Shown here one piece after another: positions 48,701-57,402 of a stretch of 64,000 nt of DNA; the first letter of the stretch is position 1, and every line of letters begins with the position of its first letter. The notes below the pieces were generated by a model. That model worked only from the letters and a program-made list of their open reading frames with translations, did no database searches and had not been told where the DNA came from. This stretch comes from Pseudomonas rhizoryzae (GTDB lineage: Bacteria; Pseudomonadota; Gammaproteobacteria; Pseudomonadales; Pseudomonadaceae). The stretch lies in assembly GCF_005250615.1 (NCBI RefSeq), contig NZ_SULM01000006.1:186001-250000 (forward strand), written 5' to 3'. The position numbers and the translations under genes were made by a program.

Positions 48701-49890
48701 GGGACGTCGGTGACGATGGAGCCGGGATAGACGCCATGCCGGGCTACCGCCAGGGCGTGCTCGTCGAGATCGGTGGCGAAGATCTGCAAGCGCGCCGCGG
48801 ACTGGCGCAACTCGGCCTGTTCGGTGAGCAGCATAGCCAGCGAATAGGCCTCTTCGCCGCTGGAACAGGCCGCGCTCCAGACCCGCAATTCCTGGTCTTC
48901 CTCCAGGCCCTGCACCTGTTCGAACAACTCGGGGATGATGTCGCGCTCCAGGGCCTCGAAGGCCTCGCGATCGCGGAAGAAATTGGTCACGCCGATCAGC
49001 ATGTCCTTGAGCAGCGCCGGCGTCTCCTCGGGATGCTCGTGCAGGAAGCAGGCATAGGCCGGCATGTCGGGGATGGTGTTCACCTGCATGCGCCGTTCCA
49101 CGCGGCGCAGCACCGTGGCGGTCTTGTACTGCTTGAAGTTGTGCCCGGTACGGGTGCGCAGCAAGGTGAGGATGTCGCGCAGGGCCAGTTGCATGGCCTT
49201 GTTCGAAGCCCCCGGAATACGCGCCTCGAAGTCGATCTGGCGTAGCTCTCCCTGGCTCAGGGAATGGATGGTGGTGGCCAGCTCCAGGAGCTTCTGTGGC
49301 ATGTCCACCACTGGCATGACGAAATCCACCGCGCCGGCGGCGATGGCGCTGCTGGGCATGGAATCGAACTCGGCATCCTCCGGTGCCTGGGCCAGGGTCA
49401 CCCCGCCCTGCTCCTTGATCCGCCCGAGCCCGACGGAGCCGTCCGCACCGTTGCCCGACAGGACGATGGCGATGGCCCGGGTCTTGTGCACATCGGCCAG
49501 GGCGCGAAAGAACAGGTCGACGGCTACATGGTCGCCCGACAGCCGCTCCGCCGGATTGAGGCGCAGGTAGCCATCGTTCATGGTCAGATCGAAGCCGGGG
49601 GGTATCACATAGACGTGATCGGCCTCGATGGGCACCGGCTGGGTGACCTGCTGCACCGGTAGCCGGGTGGCGCGCTGCAGGATCTGGTCGAGACTGCTCT
49701 GGTGCTCCCGCGATAGGTGCATCACCACCACGAAGGCCATGCCGCAATCCGTCGGCAGGGCGTCGAAAAAGCGCAGCAGGGCCTGGATCCCGCCCGCCGA
49801 AGCCCCGATGCCCACCACCGGGAACGGCAGGTCACTGGGGGTCAGGTGTTTGGAATTGTTGGGTCGGGCCACATCCGCCTGTTTGCTCAT
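45772..49890 (-). CDS. CheB-CheR-PAS-histidine kinase-receiver fusion protein
   Basis: At 1372 aa this is the largest protein here. A CheB methylesterase domain (about 22-200) has GIGASAGG, VVMHLS and SGNGADGS (Ser-His-Asp triad). A CheR methyltransferase (about 230-490) has GVTNFFRD, SAACSSGEEAYSLA and SCRNLLIYLD. Then a PAS-like region (about 550-640), a long heptad coiled coil (about 665-740, TEELKASNEELQAINEEL), two PAS domains (about 755-990), HisKA with SHELKHPLNLIQ (His about 1012), HATPase (NLLNNAIKF, GLGIGLALV) and a receiver (phospho-Asp about 1300 in LSDIGMPEMDG). It probably couples a methylation-like switch to phosphorelay. No che operon is near. Confidence 0.93.
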   Translation of the reverse strand: MSKQADVARPNNSKHLTPSDLPFPVVGIGASAGGIQALLRFFDALPTDCGMAFVVVMHLSREHQSSLDQILQRATRLPVQQVTQPVPIEADHVYVIPPGFDLTMNDGYLRLNPAERLSGDHVAVDLFFRALADVHKTRAIAIVLSGNGADGSVGLGRIKEQGGVTLAQAPEDAEFDSMPSSAIAAGAVDFVMPVVDMPQKLLELATTIHSLSQGELRQIDFEARIPGASNKAMQLALRDILTLLRTRTGHNFKQYKTATVLRRVERRMQVNTIPDMPAYACFLHEHPEETPALLKDMLIGVTNFFRDREAFEALERDIIPELFEQVQGLEEDQELRVWSAACSSGEEAYSLAMLLTEQAELRQSAARLQIFATDLDEHALAVARHGVYPGSIVTDVPPSRLRQHLLKEQNQYRVKKELREKVLFAQHNLLSDPPFSRLDLISCRNLLIYLDREVQAEILHTFHFALKPGGYLFLGSSESADVQSNLFATVDKKNRIYRAKHTTSVIRPTPLLNLNPGIHSVRLPPHQVGRRKKVSFAEVHQRVLEQYAPPSIIVDRESNIVHLSERAGRFLRYVGGEPSYNLPALVLEELRLELRTALFQALQSNKSVEARRVHIQRDDRSYYINMVVRPFRDSDTSTDYMLVLFDEVEDIMSTDSTNDHTEAKDSVLTQLEAELQRTKEQLQLTIEQSETSTEELKASNEELQAINEELRSATEELETSKEELQSINEELITVNYELKAKIEETGKINDDLQNLITSTDIATVFVDRGMRIKRFTPRAASIFNIIVSDTGRSLLDITHRLDYPELASDANQVFESLGLIEREVRSHDDRWYLARLLPYRTAEDRIEGAVLTFIDITERRLAQDRARAGEENMRLVAQNIQDYAIVTLDASGVINSWNGGATKLFGYSEREALGQPLDLIFTPEDIASQVPETELRTADAQGVSHNERWLRRKDGSRLYCAGVLSRMNNASGGQGYAKIARDATADHMRTSEAANQQAQQRALVQLKDEFFAVMSHELKHPLNLIQLNSELLARSPVLRDVALARRATEAIQRAVRSQAQIIDDLLDLSRIRTGKLKLERQSLDLAQQLHEIAAVVRPLAGEVQVHCTRLPETPLYVQADATRIGQIVWNLLNNAIKFTPAGGQVEITLGVEGEEARLDVSDTGQGIAPDFLPRVFEMFGQAEMKYTARAQHGLGIGLALVKQLVEAHGGRIEAHSTGLGQGARFSVWLPLCHAEQQLAPTVQADEQSLAGLRALLVDDSADIVETLQLLLEEEGVVVTAATEPLTGLALAQAQDFDVILSDIGMPEMDGHEFLHRVRAGDRNVGTPAVALSGYGTRLDVDKARAAGFVQHLNKPVSFEALLAVLRELRPSV

Positions 49891-50155
49891 CTATCCGCCG
49901 TCTGAAAATCCATGAAAAATCGTGGTTGCCGCTGGTACAGCGGTCAGGTCGTCCATCCCTTTCGCGCGGAAACGACGCCAAGCCCCTCAGTATAACGAGG
50001 GCTCGCCGAGAGGGCGGCCATCATCCTGCAGAGAGGCGACCTGGCCGACGTTTGCCCCTTGTGAATCGGACTGATGGAGCGGAAGCGAGTGCGAGCGAAG
50101 CCGCGTGTTGGGGGGCTGGGTCCTCATTCTGTATGGGTCGCTCCTACGGGCCGCC

Positions 50156-50276
50156 GTAGGTTGGGTTGAGCGCAGCGAAGCCCAACAGTGGCTCGGGACG
50201 TAGGCAATGTTGGGCTTCGACGATAGAGCTGTCTCAACCCAACCTACGATCTATCGCGGCCATGGCTGCGATAGAT
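50156..50276. repeat. Intergenic inverted repeats
   Basis: GTAGGTTGGGTTGAG with GAAGCCCAACA at 50156-50187 recurs inverted as TGTTGGGCTTC ... CTCAACCCAACCTAC ending at 50247, making a large stem of about 92 bp. A 28-bp near-palindrome ATCTATCGCGGCCATGGC...GCGATAGAT follows (50249-50276). The same GTAGGTTGGGTTGAG unit occurs near 56536 and, inverted, near 57370. The gap 49891-50155 contains no supported gene. Confidence 0.75.
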
Positions 50277-50316
50277 CCTACGCGAGACCCTCCACCCGCA
50301 CCGGACCGCCCGCCCA

Positions 50317-52665
50317 TCAAAACAGCCCCAGCTGCCGATCCAGCAGCCGCTCGAAGCGGTCGCCGACGAAGGGCAGGATGGCATCGGCCACCGGCGCCAG
50401 CTGGCGCTGCACATAGTGGTCGTAGTCCGGCGCTGCATGGGGCAGCTCGACCGGTTCGGGGCCGGCGGTGGTGATGAGGTAGCTGATCCAGCCGCCGCGG
50501 CGGAATTGGCTGCGCCGCCCGCGGCGGGCGTTTTCCGCCTCGACCAGCCGGGCGGCGCGCACCTGGGGCGGGACATTGCTCTGATACTCGTCCAGCGGCC
50601 GGCGCAGGCGCTTGCGATAGACCAGCAGGTCGTCGAATTCGCCGGCGCGGGTGCGGGCGACGAAGTCGCGCAGGTACTCCACATGGGGCTCGCCGGTGAA
50701 GATGCGCAGGTACAGCTCGCGCTGGAAGCGCTGGGCCAGCGGTGACCAGTCGCTACGTACCGTTTCCAGTCCCTTGAACACCAGTTCGGGCGCGCCGTCC
50801 ACACCGGGCCTGAGCCCGGCGTATCTCTTCTTGCTGCCCTCCTCCGCGCCACGGATGGTGGGCATGAGAAAGCGGGCGAAGTGGGTTTCGTATTGCAGCT
50901 CCAGATGGCTTTCCAGCCCCAGCTCGGCCTGTAGCTGCTCGCGCCAGTGGGCATTGACCGCCGCCACCAGCTCGCGACCGATGCGCTCGGCGTCGACTTC
51001 TTCATGGGCGCGGCCCAGCCAGACGAAGGTGGAATCGGTGTCGCCATAGATCACCCGATGGCCGCGCGCCTCGATCAATTCGCGGGTCCGGTGCATCACC
51101 GCATGGCCGCGCAGGGTGATGGACGAGGCCAGCCGATGATCGAAGAAGCGGCAGTGCGGCGTGCCCAACACGCCATAGAAGCTGTTCATGATGATCTTCA
51201 GCGCCTGGGCCAGGGGTGCGTTGCCGGCACGCTTGGCCGAATCGCGCCCTTCCCAGACCCGCGCCACCATCGCCGGCAGGCAGTGCCGGGTGCGATGGAA
51301 GCGCGCGCCGCGAAAGCCCGGCACCGTCTCCTGCTCGGGCAGCGCCAGGCCCTCCACCAGCCCCACCGGGTCGATGAGAAAGGTACGGATCAGCGAGGGA
51401 TAGAGGCTCTTGTAGTCCAGCACCAGCACCGAGTCGTAGAGCCCGGGCTGTGAATCCATGACGAAGCCGCCTGGGCTGGCCTCGGGCGGCTGAGCCCCCA
51501 GATTGGGCGCAACGAAACCCTGACGGTGCATCAACGGCAGATAGAGGTGGTAGAAGGCGGCGATGGAGGCGCCATGGCGCTCCAGCGGCAAGCCGGTGAC
51601 GCTGGCCCGCTCCAGCAGGAAGCGCAGCAGCTCGGTCTTGTCGAAGATGCGGGTGACCAGCTCGCAGTCCACCAGGTTGTAGCGCGCCAGGGCGCTCTTC
51701 TCGCTGGCGAACATGCGATTGATGGAGGCCATGCGGTCGTGAGGATTGTCGATGGCCTTGCCTTCGCCCAGCAGGGTGCGCGAGACGTTCTCCAGGCTGT
51801 AGGAAGGGAACACCCAGGTGGCCGACTTGAGCGCTTCCACCCCATCGATGATCGGCCGCCCGGCCAACAGGGCGGAGAATGGGCGCCCCTGGCCGCCCGG
51901 TTCGTAGCGATCATCCTCGGGCGCCCCGCGCCCCAGGTGCAGGGGCACGCCCAGTTTGCGCGCGTGTTCGTGGAGCACGCGGATGTCGAACTGCAGTACG
52001 CTCCAGCCGATGATGACGTCGGGATCGTGGCGCGCCAGCCAAGCGTTGAGGCGTTCGAGCAGGGTGGCGCGATCGGCGACGTATTCCAGGTCGAAGTCCA
52101 CCGCCCCCTCTTCACCGGTGGGCGGACCGAGCATGTACACCTGGCGCTGGCCGCAGCCGTGCAGGCCGATGCTGTAGAGCTCGCCACGCTCGCTGGTCTC
52201 GATGTCCAGCGACAGGGTGCGTAGATTCGGGCGGTAGTCGGGCGCGGGTCGCAACGGGGTCGCTGCGCTCGCTCCTGCCTGTGGCAGACACACCGGCGCG
52301 GTGATGAAGCGCTCCATGAGAAAGCGATCCGCCGGGGCGATATCCGCCTCGTAGACGTCGATACCGAGCGCGGTGAGGCGCTGCTCCAGGTCACGCAGGG
52401 TGCGATAGCGCGGCGCATAGAGCCCCAGGACGGGGCGCCGTTGGAAGTCCTGCAACGCCAGTTCGCGTAGCTCCACCTCTGGCGGCAACAGCCGTTCGAT
52501 GTCCGCTCGTCGCTCGGCGAGCACGAAGGCTACCGCCTGTTGTGCCGCTATCCGCAGCTCTCGCGGACCGGCATCGGTGGCGAACCAGAACACCAGCTCC
52601 AGCCCGTCGGCCGTCTCGCGCCACCGGCGTGTCAGCAGAAAACCCTGGGCGGCAGCCACAGCCAT
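50317..52665 (-). CDS. polB: DNA polymerase II
   Basis: The family B polymerase has 782 aa, near the 783 aa of E. coli Pol II, and starts MAVAAAQGFLLTRRW behind AAAGGAGCGCG. The N-terminal exonuclease has LSLDIETSERGEL (DxE), WSVLQFDIRVL and ARYNLVDCELV. The polymerase has VLDYKSLYPSLIRTF, KIIMNSFYGVLG and YGDTDSTFVW with catalytic Asp pair. It restarts and repairs DNA synthesis after damage. No LexA-like CTG-N10-CAG box was found upstream. The gene is divergent from a DEDDh exonuclease. Confidence 0.96.
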   Translation of the reverse strand: MAVAAAQGFLLTRRWRETADGLELVFWFATDAGPRELRIAAQQAVAFVLAERRADIERLLPPEVELRELALQDFQRRPVLGLYAPRYRTLRDLEQRLTALGIDVYEADIAPADRFLMERFITAPVCLPQAGASAATPLRPAPDYRPNLRTLSLDIETSERGELYSIGLHGCGQRQVYMLGPPTGEEGAVDFDLEYVADRATLLERLNAWLARHDPDVIIGWSVLQFDIRVLHEHARKLGVPLHLGRGAPEDDRYEPGGQGRPFSALLAGRPIIDGVEALKSATWVFPSYSLENVSRTLLGEGKAIDNPHDRMASINRMFASEKSALARYNLVDCELVTRIFDKTELLRFLLERASVTGLPLERHGASIAAFYHLYLPLMHRQGFVAPNLGAQPPEASPGGFVMDSQPGLYDSVLVLDYKSLYPSLIRTFLIDPVGLVEGLALPEQETVPGFRGARFHRTRHCLPAMVARVWEGRDSAKRAGNAPLAQALKIIMNSFYGVLGTPHCRFFDHRLASSITLRGHAVMHRTRELIEARGHRVIYGDTDSTFVWLGRAHEEVDAERIGRELVAAVNAHWREQLQAELGLESHLELQYETHFARFLMPTIRGAEEGSKKRYAGLRPGVDGAPELVFKGLETVRSDWSPLAQRFQRELYLRIFTGEPHVEYLRDFVARTRAGEFDDLLVYRKRLRRPLDEYQSNVPPQVRAARLVEAENARRGRRSQFRRGGWISYLITTAGPEPVELPHAAPDYDHYVQRQLAPVADAILPFVGDRFERLLDRQLGLF

Positions 52666-52867
52666 CGCGCTCCTTTCATCACTCAGGGGGCCATTCTCGC
52701 AAGGCCGCTCGCCCGCGGCGACCCCAGGGCGCCCAATACCCCACTCGTCGGCCCGACCGAAAGGTCTGTGTCCTGTGGCGATGATCTTGCATCGAATGGC
52801 CACACCCGTCGTAGAGCCGACCCCTCGGCTACTGGGCGCCTCCTTGGTTACCGTTTCAGGCAGTGTC

Positions 52868-53560
52868 ATGAATTCGTTGTCGTCGTCCTTCCCGCTCGCG
52901 GCCACCCCCCGCTACAACGCCCAGCAAGCCCTCGTGCGCGAGCAGGCCCGGCGCTGGGTGGAGCAGGATGTCCTGGTGCTCGATACCGAGGCCACCGGTC
53001 TTGGCGAAGATGCCCAACTGATCGAGGTGGCGGTGATGACCCTGGGCGGCCGGGTGCTGCTCGACACCCTGGTGCGACCCGCCATCGCCGTCCCACGCGA
53101 AGCCACCCTCATCCACGGCCTGACCGATGCCCACCTGGTCCAGGCGCCGACCTTCCCCGAGGTCTTCGCCCGGCTCTGGCCCTTGCTGCAAGGCCGTACC
53201 GTGCTGGCCTACGGCATGGCCTTCGACTACCGCCTGCTGGCGCACAACGCCCATCTGCACGGCCTGGCGCTGCCGCCGGAACTGGAACGGGAGACGCCAC
53301 CGGTGCAACTGGTGGACGGCACCCGCCTGCACTGCCTGATGCAGCTCTATGCCCAGTTCTGGCAGGAACCGAGCCTGGACAGCCGCAGCCAGGACGGCTG
53401 GCGGCGCAAATCCCTGGCCATGGCCGCCCGCAACCAGGGCATCCCGGTGCAGGACACCCACCGCGCCCTGCCCGACTGCCGCCTCAAGGCTGCGCTGGTC
53501 CAGGCCGTGGCGGGCGAGGCGCCCGCCACCTGGAATGGGCTGCAGGCGCTGGCCGGCTAG
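52868..53560 (+). CDS. DEDDh family 3'-5' exonuclease (DnaQ-like)
   Basis: The 230-aa protein starts MNSLSSSFPLAATPRYNAQQ at ATG 52868; a long upstream extension overlaps polB antisense and is not credible. Exo I LVLDTEATGLGEDAQLIEVAV (in parts), Exo II VLAYGMAFDYRLLAHNA and Exo III HRALPDCRLKAAL give the Asp-Glu-Asp-His-Asp set. It acts as a metal-dependent 3'-5' exonuclease on DNA or RNA ends. The divergent arrangement with polB across 202 bp suggests shared control and a role in repair or proofreading. Confidence 0.9.
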   Translation: MNSLSSSFPLAATPRYNAQQALVREQARRWVEQDVLVLDTEATGLGEDAQLIEVAVMTLGGRVLLDTLVRPAIAVPREATLIHGLTDAHLVQAPTFPEVFARLWPLLQGRTVLAYGMAFDYRLLAHNAHLHGLALPPELERETPPVQLVDGTRLHCLMQLYAQFWQEPSLDSRSQDGWRRKSLAMAARNQGIPVQDTHRALPDCRLKAALVQAVAGEAPATWNGLQALAG

Positions 53561-53662
53561 TCCAACCGGTAGCCGCTTTCCAGCCCGCAGAACACTATTC
53601 AGGCAGCCTCGGGCAAGGCGCTTTGCCATACTGGCGGTAGTCACCCCTACCGAGGCCAGCCC

Positions 53663-54706
53663 ATGAAAGCCGTCGTCTACGAAGCCTTTTCCGCACCGCC
53701 ACGCCTGATCACGGTGCCGGACCCCACGCCCGTCGCCCATGGCGTGGTGCTCAAGGTCATGGCGACCGGCGTCTGCCGCAGCGACTGGCACGGCTGGGTC
53801 GGCCACGACCCCGACATCGAACTGCCCCACGTGCCCGGTCACGAACTGGCGGGGATCGTCGAGGCGGTGGGCAAGGACGTGACCCGCTGGCAGGTCGGCG
53901 ACCGGGTGACGGTGCCCTTCGTCGGCGGTTGCGGCGCCTGCCCCCAGTGCCACGCCGGCCACCAGCAGGTCTGCGATCACCAGTTCCAGCCGGGCTTCAC
54001 CCACTGGGGCTCCTTCGCCCAGTACGTCGGCATCCACCAGGCCGACCTCAACCTGGTCGCCCTGCCCGAGACGCTGGGCTTCGCCACCGCGGCGAGCCTG
54101 GGCTGTCGCTTCGTCACCTCCTTTCGCGCCGTGGTCGACCAGGGCAAGGTCAGCGCCGGCCAGTGGGTGGCGGTGCACGGCTGCGGCGGGGTTGGGCTGT
54201 CGGCCATCATGATCGCCAGTAGCCTGGGCGCCCAGGTAGTGGCCATCGACATCGCCGCGGACAAGCTGGAGCTGGCCCGCCGCCTCGGCGCCGTGGCGAC
54301 GCTCGACGCCACCCAGGTGGCCAGCGTGCCCGAGGCGGTACGGGAGATCACCGGCGGCGGCGCCCATGTCTCCCTCGACGCCCTCGGCCATCCCACCACC
54401 TGCTTTAATTCCATCGCCAGCCTGCGCAAGCGCGGCAAGCACGTCCAGGTCGGCCTGTTGCTGGGCGACCAGGCGACACCGGCGCTGCCGATGGATCGGG
54501 TGATCGCCCACGAATTGGAGATCCTCGGCAGCCACGGCATGCAGGCCCATCGCTACGATGTCCTGATGGCCATGCTGCGCAACGGCACCCTGGCCCCGGA
54601 AAAACTGATCGGCCGGGAGATCAGCCTGGCCGAGTCCATCGCGGCGCTGATGCAGATGGATAGCTTCCAGGGGACCGGGGTGACCGTCATCACCCGCTTC
54701 GATTAG
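53663..54706 (+). CDS. Zinc-dependent alcohol dehydrogenase
   Basis: The 347-aa MDR enzyme has catalytic-zinc Cys/His in [12 protein letters not shown] and VPGHELAG, structural-zinc loop [15 protein letters not shown] with four Cys, and Rossmann motif [15 protein letters not shown] followed by DIAADK, which suggests NAD. It oxidises alcohols or reduces aldehydes in the cytoplasm; the substrate is unknown. It appears to be transcribed alone, converging with the gene at 54713. Confidence 0.92.
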   Translation: MKAVVYEAFSAPPRLITVPDPTPVAHGVVLKVMATGVCRSDWHGWVGHDPDIELPHVPGHELAGIVEAVGKDVTRWQVGDRVTVPFVGGCGACPQCHAGHQQVCDHQFQPGFTHWGSFAQYVGIHQADLNLVALPETLGFATAASLGCRFVTSFRAVVDQGKVSAGQWVAVHGCGGVGLSAIMIASSLGAQVVAIDIAADKLELARRLGAVATLDATQVASVPEAVREITGGGAHVSLDALGHPTTCFNSIASLRKRGKHVQVGLLLGDQATPALPMDRVIAHELEILGSHGMQAHRYDVLMAMLRNGTLAPEKLIGREISLAESIAALMQMDSFQGTGVTVITRFD

Positions 54707-54712
54707 CGCGCT

Positions 54713-55204
54713 TCAATCGGGCTCCGCGGCCTGCAGCACCCAGCGCAGGCCCTGCAGGTCCTCGGCACTCAGGGACTCGCGCAGGCGGCAGAGGCGATAG
54801 GCGACCCGGGTGTTCATCGCCACCCATTCCAGGTCCTGGCGGGTGGGCTGGGCGACGAAGTACTCGCCGTAGCGCTCGTCCAGTCCGGCCATGCGGTATT
54901 GCCCCTTGAGCGGCAGATAGAGCTGACCGTTCATTTCCCAGCGACTGGCGCTGCAGCCATGGAAGCGCACCTTGTCGCCGAAGGTGGACAATTGGGTACG
55001 GAAATCGGTGGTGGCGTGGCCAGCGCTGGTCTTGAACTGGCTGGCGATCACGCTGAAGACGATGCCCTGGGGCGAGGGCGCGCCGCGCCACTCGATGACC
55101 CGGCGATTGAGCGCCGTATCGAAGGCATCGGTGAAGATTCCGGCGGCCTGCACCGGGAGCGTTGGCAGGGTGAGCGCACCCAGCAACGCCATCGTTGTTT
55201 TCAA
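54713..55204 (-). CDS. Secreted hypothetical protein (TTG start)
   Basis: The frame begins at TTG 55204, six bases after CAGGAG, and an in-frame ATG follows at 55192. The 163-aa product has a short signal peptide (KTTMALLGALTLPTLPVQA, cleavage before AGIF). The mature part has two Cys (FHGCSASRW and YRLCRLRES). It is likely periplasmic. The family is not recognised. The TTG choice is based on ribosome-site spacing. Confidence 0.65.
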   Translation of the reverse strand: MKTTMALLGALTLPTLPVQAAGIFTDAFDTALNRRVIEWRGAPSPQGIVFSVIASQFKTSAGHATTDFRTQLSTFGDKVRFHGCSASRWEMNGQLYLPLKGQYRMAGLDERYGEYFVAQPTRQDLEWVAMNTRVAYRLCRLRESLSAEDLQGLRWVLQAAEPD

Positions 55205-55449
55205 AACGGGCTCCTGATGGCGACCCCATCTCCCCAGCCTGACGCAACGGCCAGAGGCGGCAAAGGGCCAGCGTCACGCTTTGGAGACCCGATTGGCTGA
55301 AAGGTGCCCCCGCCGGTCCGGATAAGCGGTATCTTTCACAGTCTGCGGACGAGTTCACCTTCGTCCACCCCTTGAACCGTCGCCGGCGAGGCGCACGGCC
55401 ACTCCCCTGAAACGACCGGCCGAGGCGCCGGAGAGCACTGCGAGGATCT

Positions 55450-56469
55450 ATGAGCGCTGCGGATATCGATTGGAAGACCCTCGGTTTCGACTACATCAAG
55501 ACCGACTTCCGCTTCATCGCCACCTATCGCAACGGCAGCTGGCAACCCGGCGAGCTGACTCGCGACAACCAACTGCACATCAGCGAAGGCTCCACGGCCA
55601 TCCACTACGGCCAGCAGTGCTTCGAAGGCCTCAAGGCCTACCGCTGCCAGGACGGCTCCATCAACCTGTTCCGCCCCGATCGCAACGCCGCGCGCATGCA
55701 CAAGAGCTGCGCCCGCCTGCTGATGCCGCCGGTCCCCACCGAGCTGTTCATCGACGCCTGCCAGCAGGTGGTCAAGGCCAACGAAGCCTGGATTCCGCCC
55801 TATGGCACCGGCGGCGCCTTCTATCTGCGTCCCTTCGTCATCGGCGTGGGTGACAACATCGGCGTGCGCACCGCCCCCGAGTTCCACTTCGTGGTGTTCG
55901 GCATCCCGGTCGGCGCCTACTTCAAGGGCGGCATGACCCCGCACAACTTCGTCATCTCCAGCTACGACCGCGCCGCGCCCCAGGGCACCGGCGCCGCCAA
56001 GGTCGGCGGCAACTACGCCGCGAGCCTGATGCCCGGCGCCCAGGCCAAGGCCGAAGGCTTCGCCGACTGCATCTACCTGGACCCCCTGACCCATCGCAAG
56101 ATCGAGGAAGTCGGCTCGGCCAACTTCTTCGCCATCACCGGCGACGGCAAATTCGTCACCCCACGCTCGGAATCGGTACTGCCGGGCGTGACCCGCATGT
56201 CGCTGATGGACCTGGCCCGTGAGCGGCTGAACCTGGAAGTGGTCGAGGGCGACGTCTTCATCGACCAGCTCGACCAATTCGTCGAAGCCGGCGCCTGCGG
56301 CACCGCGGCAGTGATCACCCCTATCGGCGGCATCCAGTACGGCGAGAAGCTGCACGTCTTCCACAGCCTGACCGAGGTCGGCCCGGTGACGCGCAAGCTG
56401 TACGAGGAATTGACCGGTATCCAGACCGGCGACAAGCCGGCTCCGGAAGGTTGGATCGTCAAGGTCTGA
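55450..56469 (+). CDS. ilvE: Branched-chain amino acid aminotransferase (type II)
   Basis: The 339-aa fold-IV PLP enzyme starts MSAADIDWKTLGFDYIKTDF. It has YGQQCFEGLKAYR, FYLRPFVIG, the PLP lysine K184 in AAKVGGNYAAS, and EEVGSANFF with the phosphate-binding Glu/Ser. The long N-terminus and these motifs mark the 340-360-aa bacterial/eukaryotic type II form rather than the shorter E. coli-like IlvE. It transfers amino groups between glutamate and leucine, isoleucine or valine. A terminator follows. Confidence 0.93.
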   Translation: MSAADIDWKTLGFDYIKTDFRFIATYRNGSWQPGELTRDNQLHISEGSTAIHYGQQCFEGLKAYRCQDGSINLFRPDRNAARMHKSCARLLMPPVPTELFIDACQQVVKANEAWIPPYGTGGAFYLRPFVIGVGDNIGVRTAPEFHFVVFGIPVGAYFKGGMTPHNFVISSYDRAAPQGTGAAKVGGNYAASLMPGAQAKAEGFADCIYLDPLTHRKIEEVGSANFFAITGDGKFVTPRSESVLPGVTRMSLMDLARERLNLEVVEGDVFIDQLDQFVEAGACGTAAVITPIGGIQYGEKLHVFHSLTEVGPVTRKLYEELTGIQTGDKPAPEGWIVKV

Positions 56470-56493
56470 GTCGGGATTGGGTTTGATTTGGAG

Positions 56494-56516
56494 AAGGCGC
56501 CTTGGGGCGCCTTTTT
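56494..56516 (+). terminator. Rho-independent terminator of ilvE
   Basis: AAGGCGCC-TTGG-GGCGCCTT, a perfect 8-bp stem, is followed by TTTC. Confidence 0.85.
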
Positions 56517-56578
56517 CATTTGGCGGCAGGGTTGGTAGGTTGGGTTGAGCGCCAGCGAAGCCCAACATTGCGGATCTA

Positions 56579-56618
56579 GTGCCAGTGCCAGTGCCAGTGC
56601 CAGTGCCAGTGCCAGTGC
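56579..56618. repeat. (GTGCCA)6.7 tandem hexamer
   Basis: Six complete GTGCCA units plus GTGC lie in the ilvE-dedA intergenic block. On the minus strand it would encode His-Trp repeats, but no real gene covers it. Confidence 0.9.
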
Positions 56619-56639
56619 TTGTTGGTGCCTTGGCTGTTT

Positions 56640-57300
56640 ATCGAGTGCATTGATGGTTTTGGTTTCGCCCACCCGGGCGACTCACTTTTTTCAGTCGCGA
56701 AAAAAGTAAGCAAAAACGCTCGCCCCGACCATCCGGCCCTCCGCTGCGCTCCGGGTCCGCTCACGCCAGCGCCGTTCCGGGGTCGGCCTACACGGGCCGT
56801 CCATGGCCCGTTAGGCCTCTCGCCGCATCCATGCGGCTCGACCCACTCCACGACACTGGCGTTCGCCCTCCTGAACGGGGCGATTCACAAGCCTGAAAGT
56901 TTCGATTAAAGAGCCGAACGGCCCGTAGCGTGGACAACGGCGCAGCCTTGTCCACCGGGAATCGCGACACTCATCAATGGAAAACGCTGCGCGGTTTTCC
57001 ATGCTACGAATCACTATGAATCTCTCATTTAGACAACCGAAGCATCAGGCTGGCGCCCCGCCCCCGTCAGTGAGGCCGAGTGCAGGTGTCGCGGAGGGGG
57101 ATGCGAGGCAGGACGCCGAGCAAGGCGCGAGGGGCAGGAGGCCCCTTCGTGCCGTGCCCCCGAAGCGGCGCCGGAGCGAGGGGACCCGGAGCGCAGCGGA
57201 GGGCCGAAACGTGGGGTGTGCTTTCTTTTGCTTACTTTTCTTTGCACAAGCAAAGAAAAGTGAGTCGCCGGCCAGGCGAAATAAGGAGCATCAGCAGAGC
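56640..57300. repeat. Inverted pair of long intergenic repeats with hairpins between
   Basis: The left copy (about 56640-56870, plus) and right copy (about 57075-57290, minus) align in opposite orientation. Both show GCGACTCACTTTT, a hairpin, AAAAGTAAGCAAAA, then GGCCCTCCGCTGCGCTCCGG. In the right copy the hairpin is ACTTTTCTTTGC/GCAAAGAAAAGT (57234-57261). Between them lie GTGGACAAC/TTGTCCAC and GTGGAAAAC/GTTTTCCAC hairpins (about 56933-57003). No gene is supported from 56517 to 57402. Confidence 0.75.
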
Positions 57301-57402
57301 GCGATAAACAGCTTGGGCAACAGTAAACCAAGGTATCTCGGCCAGCTTCTGAGTCGTTGGGCTTCGCTTGCGGTCAACCCAACCTACGCTACCACCCTCC
57401 CC

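Noticed and set aside
45838-49245. 1135-codon open frame on the + strand opposite the CheB-CheR kinase gene
   Set aside because: The minus strand encodes a full set of CheB, CheR, PAS, kinase and receiver motifs. The + frame is a GC-bias shadow without recognisable domains.
52666-52867. LexA box controlling polB
   Set aside because: No CTG-N10-CAG palindrome was found in the intergenic region.
57029-57331. Minus-strand 100-codon frame between ilvE and dedA
   Set aside because: It lies entirely within an intergenic repeat unit.
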